From Cordylochernes scorpioides (Eukaryota; Arthropoda; Arachnida; Pseudoscorpiones; Chernetidae): 64,000 bases of DNA. This document shows, piece after piece, positions 53,350-63,819 of the stretch. Position 1 is the stretch's first letter. Every line of letters starts with the position of its first letter. The position numbers and the translations under genes were made by a program. The notes below the pieces were generated by a model that saw only the letters and a list, made by a program, of their open reading frames with translations, did no database searches and was not told the DNA's origin. The stretch lies in contig CP092870.1 in assembly GCA_030710605.1 (NCBI GenBank), positions 93,757,742-93,821,741 of the forward strand, written 5' to 3'.

Positions 53350-53880
53350 CCTCCACCCTGACGAGGGCCAACAGCCCGAAACGCGTACATGGTTAACTTT
53401 TCTTTATTTATCAAGAAATTGGGTTGGTCAAATTTCATGGAACAAGTTAAATTTATGCTTATGAGGTGATACAGCAGCGTATTTACAATTAGAGAGGAGA
53501 CAAAATGAATTAAATCTAGAAAAAAGAAGTGAGGACATATCGGTCATTAAAGTCTGAGAGGCAAGACCTTCAGCCAGTTCAGGGCTTCCGGGGTGACAGA
53601 ATGGAGATTGGAGATTCCTCCATTGAATTTGTACAGCGGTACGACTTCCGAGTCCGACTTCCAAGTCGTTCCGCCAAGAGATCAACACCACAGAGGTCCG
53701 TACGTCTCTTGACCTCACGGACAATACAGCAGCTACATTATGCACTCATGATATGTCAAACTTATCTTACAAGTTAAATCAACGTTTAGTTGATTTTTGT
53801 TCCACTAGATGGCGTTCTTACATCTAAAATGCTCATTTGAGAGGTCAGGATATGCAAATTTTGTTTTTAATATTAATGTG
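53350..53880 (+). repeat. Family L retroposon with mutated hammerhead, split by a LINE
   Basis: Ribozyme region 53,350-53,392: CTGACGAGGGCCAACAGCCC, GAAACGC, GTA, CATGGT; core and stem II good, stem I decayed. The body (TTTATCAAGAAATTGGGTT) continues to 53,452, is interrupted by the LINE W insertion, and resumes at 53,780 (CAACGTTTAGTTGATTTTTG, TAGATGGCGTTC, CAGGATATGC). Confidence 0.7.
53453..53768 (-). mobile_element. LINE family W insertion with twin-priming inversion
   Basis: Flanked by ACAAGTTAAAT at 53,442-53,452 and 53,769-53,779. 53,453-53,639 is colinear with the copy at 52.8 kb; 53,665-53,738 matches the next part of that copy but inverted; 25 bp of filler lie between. The 3' end (left, minus strand) is normal and the 5' part is inverted, the standard mark of twin priming during target-primed reverse transcription. 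Confidence 0.85.
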
Positions 53881-53934
53881 CAGATTTAGTATTATGTATA
53901 GTATCTCACCTGTTCATTTGTTTTAGTTCAAATC

Positions 53935-54010
53935 ACAAAGAAATCCTCGATAAAAAGAGAGGCGAGTTGCCCCTCGAAATATTGGACAATTGTATTTTCT
54001 TTTAAATCCA
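53935..54010 (+). repeat. Family I element with hammerhead-like motif
   Basis: CCTCGATAAAAAGAGAGGCG, AGTTGCCCCTCGAAATATTG, the same block as 59.45 kb. Stem AGGGGC-like arms and GAAA remain; the CTGANGA strand is CTCGATAA, so probably inactive. Confidence 0.55.
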
Positions 54011-54399
54011 ATATATTCTGACAAAATAAACATATTATCCATCCGTGACATCAATTTATGTAAAACAAATAAACAATTTTGTGACTTTTTTGTTCAAATA
54101 AAACATCTTTCTACTCTCCTCACTATGATGCAGAAATATCAGGGAAAAAAGTTTAATTTGCGTAGACTTTTTAAAGATACTGACCCCAAAAATATTGATC
54201 AAATATTATTTTCATTTATTTACAAGAGAAAAACAAATAAAAGCATAACTTATAACATAGCAAACATAAGTAAACTTATTCTTATTTACCGTAAAGCACC
54301 TATTTTCTTGTGATCTTACACACATACTCTGTGGGAACAATTAATTAATTCTCAACTTAAAATATATCTACACAACAAAAAAACATTTATTAACAATGA
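54011..54399. other. AT-rich frame, no recognised gene
   Basis: Plus frame 53,990-54,313 (107 codons; KIN, KQFCDFF, RRLFKDTDPKNIDQILFSFI) is Lys/Ile/Asn rich. I cannot match it and consider it chance or a decayed element. Confidence 0.3.
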
Positions 54400-54505
54400 T
54401 CTTTAATTAAAAAGACATATTGGATCAAAATATTATTTATTTTACCAATATTTCAGTTGGCTGAACGCCAACCTTTATTAAGGTATTATAACATATTAAT
54501 GTGTG
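54400..54505 (+). repeat. Family C, half copy
   Basis: AAAGACATATTGGATCAAAA ... CAGTTGGCTGAACGCCAACC, TTTATTAAGGTATTATAACA; only one arm present. Confidence 0.65.
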
Positions 54506-54999
54506 TCAACAACAAACTCAGCGTCACATAACGTCAATAGAATTAAGTTTTAAAAATAATTTTACATATATTCAATGGGAAGAAAATAATGAGAAAAAAT
54601 TAACAATGACCTATTTAAGTTGTATCCAACGACACGGTTTAATCTGGTCAAATTATATTAAAAGTATTTCTTTTTTCAAACGGGGAATTAATTTTGAAAT
54701 TTTTTTATACATTGGCATGTGGTCAATTATTGATAAGATTAAAAAAATCCCCCGAAAATAGTTCTGTGTGCCAATAGAACGTGACTCGCTCTGTGATGGA
54801 TAGAAATTGTTTAATTTATCATCATACTTCTTTTCTCGTTTGGCTTCCATTAATTACTCTTCTATCAACAAAATATATTTAGTTTTCTCAACTTTTCTTT
54901 TTAATCGTCTGCGTTTAAATAATATTTCAGAGGTATACTTTTTCTTAATATATATATGTTATATAAAAATATTATTTTATTTAAAATTATATATCATAG
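54506..54999. other. AT-rich intergenic, no gene recognised
   Basis: Contains an 86-codon plus frame (54,501) and overlapping minus frames, all A/T-driven. Confidence 0.35.
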
Positions 55000-55315
55000 A
55001 ATTAAATATTCTGTTAAATCGACCGCCAGAGGTCACGCTTCCCTTATAAATACTCATTGTTGTTGTTCCCCGATGGCCGGCTCAAAACTTTTGTACATTA
55101 TGTAAATAATATTTTGTTTTCCTCATTCTACTCGCCTTAAGCCAGGCATTACTTTTATCAAATTATGTTATTTTCTATATTCCTTTAGTTCAATTAAATT
55201 ACTGATCAAAATTATTATTATCATACTTTCAAGATTTAACCACGACTGCATTACATTACCATAATCCTCAACATGATCAAAAATCAAGCAGAAAATCAAA
55301 TCTCACTTGTTTTTA
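55000..55315 (-). repeat. Repeat family M, reverse copy
   Basis: CTGTTAAATCGACCGCCAGA, GGCCGGCTC, CGCCTTAAGCCAGGCA, ACGACTGCATTAC; the reverse of 12.4 kb. A Helitron starts ten bases beyond its end. Confidence 0.7.
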
Positions 55316-55324
55316 TAACATATA

Positions 55325-55678
55325 TCTATATATATAAAAATGAATGTTTGTATGTTTGTTTGTATGTCCGGTATACAAATTCGCAGTAGTTCACTAATTC
55401 AAACAAAAATTTCCATACATAGGTAAAAAAATACGGGGAAGACGATAGGCTATTTTAAAAAATATATGAATCAATTATTAAAACTATATATTCAAATTAT
55501 TCTACTTAGCTCACGAACAGCGCCCTCTATCAAAGATTTGATTAAATTATGCTGATGCAAACAAATAGATAATGCTAATAACAAACAATTATTTGAAAAA
55601 ATCTTATCTAAATATATATCACTCGGGTAGATATGCACACGGGTCAATCCCGGGGCGAAGCCCGGGTCACCCGTCTAG
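55325..55678 (+). mobile_element. Non-autonomous Helitron, 354 bp
   Basis: 5' end TCTATATATATAAAAATG after an A; 3' end is a GC hairpin (CCGGGGCGAAGCCCGGG) followed by CTAG at 55,675-55,678 and a T. Insertion is between A and T with no duplication, as Helitrons do. No Rep/helicase gene. Confidence 0.85.
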
Positions 55679-55807
55679 TATTTTATATAACATTTTATAT
55701 TACATATTTACCTATTACATATATGTTTCTCTCTCTCATACATAAATATATTTGATTATATTTAAACTCTTATCCTTCTGTGGCTATACATTGTATCGTG
55801 TTTTTTA

Positions 55808-55900
55808 TCCTGTAGAAGGGCTTCAAAGCTCGAAAGCTAGAGATATTTGTGAGTAAAATATTTAAAAAGAAACCTATCCCTGGAATCTTATGTTTCTACC
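55808..55900 (+). repeat. Family G, half copy
   Basis: TCCTGTAGAAGGGCTTCAAA, GCTCGAAAGCTAGAG then body; the stem arms are decayed. Confidence 0.55.
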
Positions 55901-56018
55901 TTAATATTATCTCTTTATGGTTTAATTTTCAATTACTTTAAACGCATTTATATTAAGTATGTGGTTCCAATATGTAAATAATTATTTATAATTTTACCCG
56001 TCAACTTACATAAACTGT

Positions 56019-56270
56019 TTTAAATTTACAATTATATTCTCACAATGAGTATCTTTTTTATTTAAGAAACGCTAGCTTTCAAGCATTATTCGCTCTTCAA
56101 CGGGCTTACAATATGTTTTTTGTTAATATTTCTGGTGGGTTCAAGTCTATATTATAGTAAGCCCGTTGAAGAGCGAATAACGCTTGAAAGCTAGAAATAA
56201 AAAAGATACTCATTGTGAGAATATAATTGTAATTTTAATACTTTTTCACAATTTTATCATGAATAGAGAT
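56019..56270 (+). repeat. Family H fold-back with 13-bp target duplication
   Basis: TTACATAAACTGT flanks at 56,006-56,018 and 56,271-56,283. Arms 56,036-56,109 and 56,157-56,232 are inverse with a small indel; the loop is 47 bp. Each arm has CCCGTTGAAGAGCG, AATAACGCTTGAAAGC, TAGAAAT, a hammerhead-like order with a changed core. A 38-bp tail on the right only. Confidence 0.85.
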
Positions 56271-56283
56271 TTACATAAACTGT

Positions 56284-56544
56284 ATTTACATTAATATTAA
56301 ATAGTATATCTATATAATATGTGATGACAAATATAATGTAAGAATATTTTTGGAAAACCGTTTATAAAATATGAATCCCCAAAACATTTGAAAATACTGA
56401 TATTAAATTGTATAGCAATTTTATTACAGAAATCCTCTAATATTAGGGTTATAGAATAGATTGAATTATATAAGATAAAAAGTATAAAGTAATATAAATT
56501 GTACTTAATATAATGTTAATATTGATTTTATTTTATTCTTCCCA
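56284..56544. other. AT-rich intergenic
   Basis: Nothing recognised. Confidence 0.4.
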
Positions 56545-56850
56545 GTGTACACACCTGGTACAGGCCATGATACACATAATGGGTAGTTAGCGACTCCTTT
56601 TACTGTAAGTGCACCTAATGTCTCCTCATGTGGAAAGGATTTTAACTTTTGCTCTTACAAATGTGCTATAGAGCCCCGTTAGGTTACTTGCACTCAATGA
56701 TGGGGTTGGACTTTTGCAAGAATCGGGTGTACATTTGGACAATTTTTTTTTCTCATTAGAAAAATGTACCCAATGCGGGATTTGATCGCGGGTTTGTGTC
56801 TGTCGGAAATAATCGTTCTATACCACTCATCCACCGAGAGAATCCCATAA
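56545..56850 (-). repeat. tRNA-derived SINE, family V
   Basis: The minus-strand head near 56,845-56,775 has A box GTGGATGAGTGG and B-box-like GCGATCAAATCCC, about 50 bases apart, then TTGGGTACATTTTTC and a GC-richer body to about 56,545. It gives the uninterrupted structure for the copy at 48.8 kb. A 72-codon minus frame across it is not a gene. Confidence 0.65.
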
Positions 56851-56871
56851 TATACATTTAAGAAAACCTTA

Positions 56872-57079
56872 CACTCATGGACAAAACTTAAGGAAGTTGT
56901 ACCTTTTACCATGTATATTAGGATTCAGACAACAACTTTGAAAGATATTACAGTGACCTTTATTGTAGACACATGAGACAATCAAATGTGAATAAAATTG
57001 CCTGTTTCAAAAAAAAAAAAGAAAACAGACGAATGACGATATCAAAAACTTTCCACTTCCTTGAGTTTAATCTATGAGT
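56872..57079 (+). mobile_element. MITE family A, single-unit copy
   Basis: CACTCATGGACAAAACTTAA start, TTGAGTTTAATCTATGAGT end, about 208 bp; a clean basic unit. Confidence 0.8.
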
Positions 57080-58570
57080 ATAATATCAAATTCATATGTC
57101 ATAAGCATATCTTGTTGAAAACTCCTTGATTATAGTTTAAATTCTAGGACTTCATATTTTCAAAGCAATATATGTAAATTTATATATATATATATATATA
57201 TATATTGGGAATATTATCTGTCTTAGAGAGACCTATAAGGTTATATATATTCTAATATATTTTATATTCAAAATATATTTTAAATTTTCATACCAAACCC
57301 AACACAAATTCTCTAAATATTTTTTTTTAAACCTAAAACTAAATAATATATATTTTACAGACGATTTTATTTAGCAAACGAACATATAAAAAGCGGGAAA
57401 TATACAAATAAAGAAAACACAGAGATATATCTATTGGAACAAGAATATTCTCCTGTGATACAGGTATAGAGATGGAAGATGAATATTTGAGAAAATACAT
57501 CGAAGCAATCAAATGAAATAGCACCGGATATCTGCTGCTCCCAAATGGATACCGGAACAACAATCTGGCAACACGGTTTAGCATCATTTTGTTGCTTTTT
57601 CTTCTTTTTTTTTTGCATACATTGCTTTTTGGTGAATTCCTTTTATATATATATTCATTTTAAAAGTGTTTTCGAAATTCGAAAAAGCGTACAATTCTAT
57701 TAAAATATTATTTAAATTAAAATTGATTATGCAGTAGAGAATGAATAATATAATTTACATAATAAGTTCTCTAGAAATACATCGAAAATATATATAGATA
57801 GAAAAATAATTTAGAGAACCCAATAAAACAAATGCAAACAGTTACTAAAAGGCAAAAGGAATCTTAAAAAATAATAGTTTGAACATAGAATGTCACATTC
57901 TTTTGTTTAAAGAATAAAATTCCTAGTATTATTATATTAGTAATCCATACGACAATAGTTTACACACTGACCTTTAAATAATTGGATATCTTATTTAAGC
58001 CTATTATGAAGTAAAAGGTCATTGCGTGCCAAAAGCTATTTATCAAACTTCTCTTCTTAAGAAATATCTAGAAATAAAATACACCAAACGAACAAAAGCG
58101 AGGGAAGTAATAGGTGATATTTACCTAGCAGACGAGACTAACAACGGAAACAAAATGGCGGAATCGATGAATGGAAGTTTCCATCCGAAGGAGTTTATTC
58201 TGTAGCAGAAGACATGATGGATTGCCAATGATCGAGCTCCCCGCTTCAAAAGGAATAGCAGTCTAGGTGACAGCTTGAGTACCTCTAGAAACAATAACAT
58301 GGCGCGAACTTTTATCTTTTGGCTAAATAATAATAACACTCGTCTTCTGAAACTTTTTTTTTGGGTTTGTTTCCCGCTTTTTTTGTAAGTAATAACGTTT
58401 TTTTTTTTCATTCGTTTGGTTTACAAAAATTTACGTTTGAGAAAATATTTATATCCTATATATATATAATTCAAAATATTTCTCTTATGATTTTAAATAT
58501 ATATAATAGTATTCAGAAAATATGCATATTATATTAAAATATTTTATTTCATTAAAAAATATATTTCATA
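57080..58570. other. AT-rich intergenic with two weak coding hints
   Basis: 57,339-57,618 has overlapping minus frames (82-83 codons) of no recognisable family. 58,085-58,411 is GC-richer: on plus, ACAAAATGGCGGAATCG starts a 16-codon frame, and on minus a 96-codon basic frame starts at 58,411. A host exon or promoter cannot be excluded, but no splice structure is visible. Confidence 0.3.
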
Positions 58571-58846
58571 GATTCAAATATTCTGTTTAAATCGACCGCC
58601 AGAGGTCACTCTTACCCTATAAAAACTCATTATTGTTATTTCCCGTTAGCCGGCTCAAATCTTTGTACATTATGTAAATAATCTTTTGTTTTCCTTGTTC
58701 TACTCACCTTAAGCCAGGCAGTATTTTTAGCATGTTTTTCATATATATTCCTTAGCTCAAATAAAGAAATCTCTGATCAAAACTATTTTATTATTCCCAC
58801 GACTGCAAAACAATATCGTAAAATACTCAAGATAAAGCAACAACTA
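58571..58846 (-). repeat. Repeat family M, reverse copy
   Basis: AAATCGACCGCCAGAGGTCA, TAGCCGGCTC, CACCTTAAGCCAGGCAG, CACGACTGCAAAAC. A Helitron starts immediately after it. Confidence 0.7.
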
Positions 58847-58847
58847 A

Positions 58848-59347
58848 TCTATATATATAAAAATGAATGTATGTGTGTGTGTCTGTCTGTTTGTCCTTTA
58901 TGCCTGACCAAACCACTCATTGGAACGCCATGAAACTTTGGGAAATTATTTAGTATAGTACTGGGAAGGTTTCTAGCAAATAAAATTTTTGAAATAACTT
59001 TTCGCTTTAAAATAATCAAGATAAATATTCTAATTTATCTGTTATAATTCAACAATCTGCTCTAAATATTATCATGATGATACGATGATTTTGTAATGTA
59101 GAAAATTAGGAAAGACAAAATTCAGGATGACACGGCAATTTATTTGAGACAAGAATAATGATACAATTCCAAGGCAAGATACTATTCCTTTAACTTCCAA
59201 TTACCGAGGGAACCAATTAATATTGGTTTTATTCAACTTATCGAGTATTTTTCAAGGGACCGGGAAAAAATGTTCACTTTATCGAAAGATTCGTTAGACA
59301 AACCTTTACTCGGGTAAAACCCGGGCGAAGCCGGGTACGTCCGCTAG
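58848..59347 (+). mobile_element. Non-autonomous Helitron, 500 bp
   Basis: 5' TCTATATATATAAAAATG after an A, the same first 24 bases as the element at 55.3 kb; 3' hairpin CCCGGGCGAAGCCGGG, then CTAG at 59,344-59,347 and a T. The internal sequence differs from the other copy. Confidence 0.85.
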
Positions 59348-59404
59348 TTCTATATAAATAACAATCAAAATACAAACAGAAAATCTCATCTTTTCATTAA
59401 TATA

Positions 59405-59600
59405 ACATATGCATATAGTGAGAAACACAAGTGAGAAACACAAACATCCTCGATAAAGAGTGGCGAGTTGTCCCTCGAAATATTGGAATAATAAAATATT
59501 ATTTCGAGGGACAACTCGCCACTCTTTATCGAGGATGTTTGTGTTTCTCACTAGTTACCCCTCGGAATATCGGAATAATAAAAATATTTATAAATCCAAT
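59405..59600. repeat. Family I fold-back with hammerhead-like arms
   Basis: The left arm AGTGAGAAACACAAACATCC ... GTCCCTCGAAATATT and right arm pair over about 55 bp around GGAATAATAAAATATT. A third partial copy of the 3' end (TACCCCTCGGAATATCGGAA) follows, so this is an inverted dimer plus a direct piece. Frames on both strands share the same peptide because of the palindrome. Confidence 0.75.
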
Positions 59601-59669
59601 ATATGCATATTTTCTGAATATAATTTTAAATATGGATTTCTCAATCTTCAATTTAATAGTATATATTTA

Positions 59670-59845
59670 ATTTAAAAGGCATATATTGGATCAAAATATC
59701 ATTTATTTAACCAATATGTTATAACACCTTGATAAAGGTTGGCGTTCAGCCAACTGAAATATTGGTAAATTAAATGATATTTTGATCCAATATATGTCTT
59801 TTTAATTAAAAGATTTATTTATGGATTGCTCTATTTTCACACACA
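59670..59845 (+). repeat. Family C fold-back
   Basis: Left arm AAGGCATATATTGGATC to AACCAATA; right side CACCTTGATAAAGGTTGG, CAGCCAACTGAAATATTGG and the inverse arm, then the tail ATTGCTCTATTTTC on the right. Confidence 0.7.
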
Positions 59846-60484
59846 AAATAATAGTAATAATAATTTATTTTCATTATATAAAAAATTATATTTGAACAAT
59901 TTTAACAATATAGGTGTTTGTGTGTGCTGAATATTTTAAAATTCATACTAATTTCTAACAATTTTTTAACAAATTATGCACATTGGGAAATACAAAGCGT
60001 TCAAATAATCTATATGGTATAAATATAATCAAAATAGAGATAACTAGAGGATCTTTAGAAATATTCAATTTCGTAAATTAAATATGTAAAATCCAGAGAA
60101 TAAGCTTTTTATTTTTTTAGCTTTACTTTAATTAAATATTGTATTTTATTTGTTTGGAATATAAAAAGTAATATTACAATAGATTCTATTAAAACGCGCA
60201 AATAAATTAAGGTTTTTTAAATAACATTTTTAATTATTGTTAATGAAATATTTGAAAGTATTCTTTTGTAATAAATTTTAAATATAAATAAACAAAATAT
60301 TGACCTAAATATATAACCTTATTCCTTATCACACCTTTAGTAAAGCTTCTTATTGGGGTGATAAACACAATGCTTTGGGTTCTGATGAATATATAAAGGG
60401 AGAGGTACCCCTTTTTGTACAGGATTATCATCCTCCTGACACTTTATGGTACAATATAATATAATGCGGCTTATGATGGGCGAT
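59846..60484. other. AT-rich intergenic, no gene seen
   Basis: The 63-codon minus frame at 60,240 is unsupported. Nothing else recognised. Confidence 0.45.
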
Positions 60485-60612
60485 AATTCACCCTTTCATA
60501 CCTCATCCCAAAGGTTGGAAATGGTCGTTATTTCTCCTTGAAATAAATTTTGATTTTTCGTTGAAGGGAAACACATGCGGGATGGTATTTCAAATGTCGT
60601 TTTACTTTATGG
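60485..60612 (+). repeat. SINE family S body
   Basis: TTCACCCTTTCATACCTCAT, GTTATTTCTCCTTGAAATAA, GGGAAACACATGCGGGATGG match the body behind the tRNA-like head at 34.0 kb. The head is missing. Confidence 0.65.
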
Positions 60613-60639
60613 TATATCTGTGGTATAAACTGGCGAAAG

Positions 60640-60960
60640 CCGCTGGGAGGGTTCACCACTAATGAGCCAGGCCCTCACATTAATTTTCCCATTGCAGTAA
60701 GGGCAGTAGAAATTGTTTAATTTTTAAAAGAATCATACACGTCCGTGGTTAGCTTTTCTTGATTAATCAAGAATGGGTATTTGGCTTTTTATGGAATAAT
60801 TAAAAATCAACGAGAATAGTTATTATTTATTCCGATAGATGGCACAAGCCATCAGAAACATTCAATTTCACGATAAGGAGATGCCTTTTTTAGAAAATAA
60901 CGTTTATAATAGTTTCGAATTTTGATAACAGATGGCGCGCTAATGCATCATAATATCTGT
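60640..60960 (+). repeat. Family P with a family B insertion
   Basis: The P core GGTTCACCACTAATGAGCC and CCATTGCAGTAAGGGCAG are followed at AGAATCATAC by a family B insert, after which P resumes (TAATAGTTTCGAATTTTGA, GATGGCGCGCTAATGC). Upstream CTGGC-GAAA and downstream ATGA-GCCAG pair, but no stem I is possible, so I do not call a ribozyme. Confidence 0.65.
60744..60895 (+). mobile_element. Family B insertion whose 5' end is the hammerhead cleavage site
   Basis: Starts CGTGGTTAGCTTTTC, exactly the sequence that follows the cleavage base in the intact ribozyme at 18.5 kb. It runs through the palindrome and body to GAGATGCCTTTTTTAG, without the long tail. Host bases before it are ACACGTC and after it TAACGTT, consistent with a short duplication; the CGTC overlap leaves a few bases of ambiguity. 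Confidence 0.6.
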
Positions 60961-60989
60961 ATGTGTCAAGTGTTGATATTAAAAACAAC

Positions 60990-61165
60990 AAAAAAGACAT
61001 ATGCTGAACTCTCACACGAATATTTTAGAGGTACAGGCTATACGACGGCCAACAGCCAATCAACGTTTAGTTTATATTTATTATGTAAATTTTAGTTGCA
61101 CGATGAGGAGATGCCTTTTTATTAATTTATCCACCTGATGCCCCAATAAAAAAATCGCTTTTGTA
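60990..61165 (+). repeat. Decayed family B/L element
   Basis: ACGACGGCCAACAGCC is a ribozyme stem II remnant. It is followed by CAATCAACGTTTAGTTTA, GTTGCACGATGAGGAGATGC and the family B tail ending TTTGTACTATTTTTTCAC. Confidence 0.6.
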
Positions 61166-61417
61166 CTATTTTTTCACATAGATGCCAAAGTTTCCGAAGG
61201 TTTTAAATCGAAATTACAAATTTTAAACTTCCATGTGTATTGTTACAAAAGTGGTAACTTGAAAGTATAGAATACAATTTATAAGATTTTTGAAACTCTT
61301 CTCAAATATCATATTTTTTGAACCAACATGTACTCAAAAAAAAAAAAGTAATTCTATGAAAAGTATTTGATTATCACTTTAAATTATATATAATATCTAT
61401 TTTTAATTTCTAATTTA

Positions 61418-61505
61418 AAATGCATATATTGGATCGAAATATTTATTTTACCAATATTTCAGTTGGTTGAACGCCTACCTTTATCAAGGTATTATAACAT
61501 ATTAA
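61418..61505 (+). repeat. Family C, half copy
   Basis: ATGCATATATTGGATCG, CAGTTGGTTGAACGCCTACC, TTTATCAAGGTATTATAAC. Confidence 0.6.
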
Positions 61506-62465
61506 TATATATAATTGCATATTTACCTACAACACGTGTAAAATTAGAAGGTATAGTTTGAAGGAATATTTACTACAAAAAATCGAAGTTGTTACCATTT
61601 ACAAGGTAGGAAGAAGAAAAAATCTCCCTAAAGACTTCTGGGGTAATCTGTGAACCCTCGGGGCGTCATAAAGAATTCTCCTTGAGCGCTCCAGCTCAAA
61701 TGGAGCTATACCCTACTTTGTATCTTGGAGGGTTCTTTGATCGTGGTGTTTATGGCAGAATTATCTTCCTAGAATAACCTAACAACACTTTGTCCTCCAT
61801 AACCCTTTTCCTTTTTACTGGTACCAAGATGTAGGAGTTAGATACTGGCTTCTTGTACTTTAAACATAGTGGCTGCTTTTACTGTAAACTTGTCTGAAGT
61901 AGCACCCTAAAAAGAAGTATGTGAGGGAAGGGAGGCGTTTCTTATATTGATTCAAGATTTCTTAATAATGTATTTTTATAAATGATATGCTTCAATGTAT
62001 AATTATGCAAATTTATAGCAATGTTTACATATCTTTCTCTTCTTAAAGCTTCGATCTACCTTTCCCTATAAAAGGAAGAAAAAAAACGTGCTCTTAAATA
62101 AAAATGATTATAAATTCTACAAAGAGAAAAGCATATACCGATTATCATTTATAAAAAATAAATATATACCGATTATATAAGCAAAATAGATAAATATTTG
62201 ACCCTGTTTGCATATGTTTGGATTTCATATCTTAGAATTTAAATTTCGATAGATGAATCATTTTATTATAATAGATCAGGTTAAAATCACGACCTTTTAT
62301 TTCTAAATGTGATAGTTGTAATTTACAAGGAAAGTTTCAGCTGTCGCTTCTATTTGTGCAATCATGTACATGTTTTTAAAATAACGAACCAATCACAGCA
62401 ATAAAATGTATAAAACTCTATTTGAAATAGCCATGCAGAATAACATATATGCCTATGGTTTACTT
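61506..62465. other. Mixed sequence, no gene recognised
   Basis: 61,600-61,920 is GC-richer and single-copy in the window, without a frame over 60 codons. The rest is A/T. Confidence 0.4.
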
Positions 62466-62870
62466 ATATTCCTAAAGCCTAAAGTTTGTTTATATTTCTT
62501 ATGTTGATTTATTTACCATTCTTAAGCTCAAATTTCGTTTATATTCTTCGGGTTTGTTTATTTACCCATCGTAAGACTAAAATTTGTTTACAATCCTTAA
62601 GTTTGTTGAGTGACATTCCTTAAGCCTAAGTTTGTTTACTTTTCTTAAGCTTCTTAATTGATATTCCTTAAGCCTTATATTTGTTTACTTTCCTAAGGTT
62701 TGTTGATTTACCCTTCTTAAGCCTAAAGCTTGTTTACATTCCTTAAGCCCAAAGTTTGCTTACATGCCTTAGGCTTGTTGATTCGTATATCTTAAGACTA
62801 AAATTTGTTTTCATTCTTTATCTTTTGATTTATATATAATCTTTAAGCCTAATTTTAGTTCAACTTTTGT
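62466..62870. repeat. Approximately 48-bp minisatellite
   Basis: Core CTTAAGCCTAAAGTTTGTTT recurs near 62,474, 62,521, 62,570, 62,617, 62,671, 62,717, 62,743, 62,791 and 62,842, mostly 46-54 bp apart with one half-unit. Units are imperfect, so the array is old. Confidence 0.75.
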
Positions 62871-63679
62871 TTTATACTTCTGCACATAGATAGAAAAAAT
62901 CATAATAAAAAATTAATAATATACTGATATATGTGCACAACAAAAAAAATATTTTATACAATCTCATTGTACTTTTATTCTGAAAATATGTTTACCCTTT
63001 ATAAAATAATTTGTTATAGCTCATTTTTATTGAAAATTAATTATAAGATGAAAGTGCTAAAATATGTCATTCTTAAATGAACATGGAAAAAAATATTATT
63101 TTGAAAAATAAGCGTCAAAAAATAGAATCAGAGCTTTGTCTTCTGTTTTAATTTTTCATAGATTTCGCTTGGTTGAATTTATTTATTTGTCTTTTTTATA
63201 AAAATCGCTGAAGTTTTAAAATGGAACTTTCTAAGGGCAAATATTAAAAAAAATTCTTTTCAATATATTTTATCATCTCTCTTCTTTCCTAAATATTTCT
63301 TTTCTATTTATTTTCCAATTTTTATTTCTCAGCTTATTATTATGGTTATTATTGGAAAATTTGTTATAATTCCTTTTTATTGTGTGTATCTTTTGGACTT
63401 AAAGAGAAGACGAAAATTAAATTTCTATTAAATAATAATCCACTCTTCTAAAAATAAACCTTATTAAATTTTCTTCGCGAACAAATTAAACGACACAATA
63501 TGTTGAATGAACTCTTTTTCAAAAGATTTTTGAACCGCAAAATTTATTGATCTGTGAATTTCTATTGAATTATTTGTTGACAAAGATGCAACTATACAAA
63601 CATGTTATTTTGTATTCAATATATCTATTTTATAATCATCAAATTTTAAAATCCAATATTATATATGCTAAAAATTAAT
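62871..63679. other. AT-rich intergenic, no gene seen
   Basis: No feature recognised. Confidence 0.45.
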
Positions 63680-63819
63680 TTGTTGTTGTTGTTAGATAAA
63701 GGGTTGATAAGACAAAGGATCGATAAGATAAAGGGTTGAGGTGCAGTCGTGATAAGAAAAAGATAATTATTTGCCGTCAAGTAGCTTTTATTTTCAATTA
63801 CTTGAGGAAATATTACACA
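63680..63819 (+). repeat. Repeat family N, cut by a Helitron
   Basis: GGTTGATAAGACAAAGGATC, GTGCAGTCGTGATAAG, ACTTGAGGAAATATTACACA, then the Helitron end interrupts where other copies continue TTAGTTATTTTC. Confidence 0.7.

Noticed and set aside
53990..54313. 107-codon frame as a coding gene
   Set aside because: Composition-driven, flanked by repeats, no motif.
60632..60670. Type II hammerhead (GAAA before, CTAATGA after, stem II CTGGC/GCCAG)
   Set aside because: Only four bases separate the would-be cleavage base from the CTAATGA strand, so stem I cannot form; the core also has a substitution.
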